Shown piece by piece: positions 22,103 through 22,544 of a stretch of 22,544 nucleotides of DNA; the first letter of the stretch is position 1, and every line of letters starts with the position of its first letter. Origin of the DNA: Aliishimia sp963922415 (lineage in GTDB: Bacteria; Pseudomonadota; Alphaproteobacteria; Rhodobacterales; Rhodobacteraceae); assembly GCA_963922415.1 (NCBI GenBank), contig CAWUIP010000048.1, forward strand, positions 1 through 22,544, given 5' to 3'. Under the pieces are notes generated by a model, which did not search any database, was not told the origin of the DNA, and was given only the letters and a program-made list of their open reading frames with translations. A program made the position numbers and the translations under genes.

Positions 22103-22131
22103 TTGACGTTTGGCGGATCAGCGCCTATGTG
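22103..22131 (+). promoter_or_regulatory. Candidate sigma-70-type promoter for rpsM
   Basis: TTGACG (22103-22108) and TATGTG (22126-22131) are separated by exactly 17 bases, giving a leader of about 130 bases before rpsM. It lies in the 270-base gap between the divergent BLUF gene and rpsM and would drive the downstream segment (expected rpsM-rpsK-rpoA-rplQ, beyond the window). No terminator was recognised between adk and this site on the + strand. Confidence 0.6.
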
Positions 22132-22267
22132 CAGCAATCTCCAGTGAGAATCGCTCTGCCGTTTGGTGGGCGCACTGGCTATAGCAGGGCCCCGGGACTC
22201 CCCCGTTGGGCCTTCGTTGTGAAAAAAGGGCCTGGTGTTACGGGCTCGCAACCAAAAGGAATGCCAC

Positions 22268-22544
22268 ATGGCGCGTATTGCCGGGGTCAACATCCCCACC
22301 GCGAAACGTGTACCAATTGCCCTGACATACATCACTGGGATTGGTCACACTTCAGCAAAAAGCATCTGTGAAGCGCTGGGCATCGAAGCCTCGCGGCGCG
22401 TGAATGAACTGTCTGACCAAGAGGTCATTCAGATCCGCGAACATATCGATGAAAACTACACGGTCGAAGGCGACCTGCGCCGTGAAGTGCAGATGAACGT
22501 CAAGCGTTTGATGGATTTGGGCTGCTACCGCGGTCTGCGCCATC
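22268..22544 (+). CDS. rpsM: 30S ribosomal protein S13 (N-terminal part; runs off the window)
   Basis: The open frame starts MARIAGVNIPTAKRVPIALTYI, followed by GIGHTSAKSICEALGI and REHIDENYTVEGDLRREVQMNVKRLMDLGCYRGLRH, unmistakable S13. About 92 of roughly 120 residues are visible; no stop is reached. S13 contacts the P-site tRNA and the large subunit from the head of the 30S particle. AAGGA at 22256-22260 is the ribosome binding site, and the surrounding 17 bases are identical to those at the rpsE start. Confidence 0.97.
   Translation, partial: MARIAGVNIPTAKRVPIALTYITGIGHTSAKSICEALGIEASRRVNELSDQEVIQIREHIDENYTVEGDLRREVQMNVKRLMDLGCYRGLRH

Noticed and set aside
22261..22371. Open frame from the decoy ATG just before rpsM (out of frame with S13).
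   Set aside because: The ATG abuts the ribosome binding site with no spacing, and the S13 frame is unmistakable.
1..22544. Search by eye for CRISPR arrays, tRNA genes, transposases, integrases and toxin-antitoxin pairs as an explanation for the inserts.
   Set aside because: No direct-repeat arrays, cloverleaf sequences or recombinase motifs were seen. The paired NTF2-like genes lack toxin or antitoxin features.

Overview
This window is the str-S10-spc ribosomal protein supercluster of an alphaproteobacterium. The encoded proteins (EF-Tu C-terminus, S10 through S13, SecY, Adk), the high GC content, the acidic Ala/Pro/Glu tails on L3 and S5, and the accessory genes (sulfopyruvate decarboxylase, BLUF, HHE hemerythrin, NrtS-like protein) best fit a marine Rhodobacterales/Roseobacter-type organism. 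I cannot name the species from sequence alone.

The ribosomal genes, all on the + strand, are: end of tuf (1-54), rpsJ-rplC-rplD-rplW (271-2257), rplB-rpsS-rplV-rpsC-rplP (6949-9597), rpmC-rpsQ-rplN-rplX-rplE-rpsN-rpsH-rplF-rplR-rpsE-rpmD (13978-18273), rplO-secY-adk (19048-21569) and the start of rpsM (22268 to the window end). Gene order is the classical one and no ribosomal gene looks damaged. Many junctions are tight (4-base ATGA overlaps at rplC/rplD, rplD/rplW and secY/adk).

The unusual feature is that this order is opened at four places. Between rplW and rplB lie an enolase-superfamily enzyme (- strand), a cold-shock protein, a two-gene sulfopyruvate decarboxylase, a four-helix membrane protein and an AT-rich single-pass membrane protein of unknown function. 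Between rplP and rpmC lies a block of - strand genes: a membrane-anchored class III adenylate cyclase, a hemerythrin-like protein, a 2OG-Fe(II) oxygenase-like protein and two distantly paralogous NTF2/SnoaL-type proteins. Between rpmD and rplO is a small NrtS-like membrane protein (- strand). Between adk and rpsM is a BLUF blue-light sensor (- strand).

The first three breaks begin with a good intrinsic terminator right after the ribosomal segment (2282, 9630, 18297). Promoter-like sequences with 17-base spacers restart transcription before rplO and rpsM, and more weakly before rplB. The ancestral operon therefore seems to have become separate transcription units with sensory and metabolic genes between them. 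Further hairpins inside the ribosomal segments (rpsJ leader, rplB leader, rplR-rpsE gap, rplO-secY gap) may adjust expression between neighbouring genes. I found no tRNA, rRNA, CRISPR array, transposase or integrase. I saw no clearly novel defence or mobile system; the strongest observations are the operon fragmentation and the sensory/redox cassette inside it.
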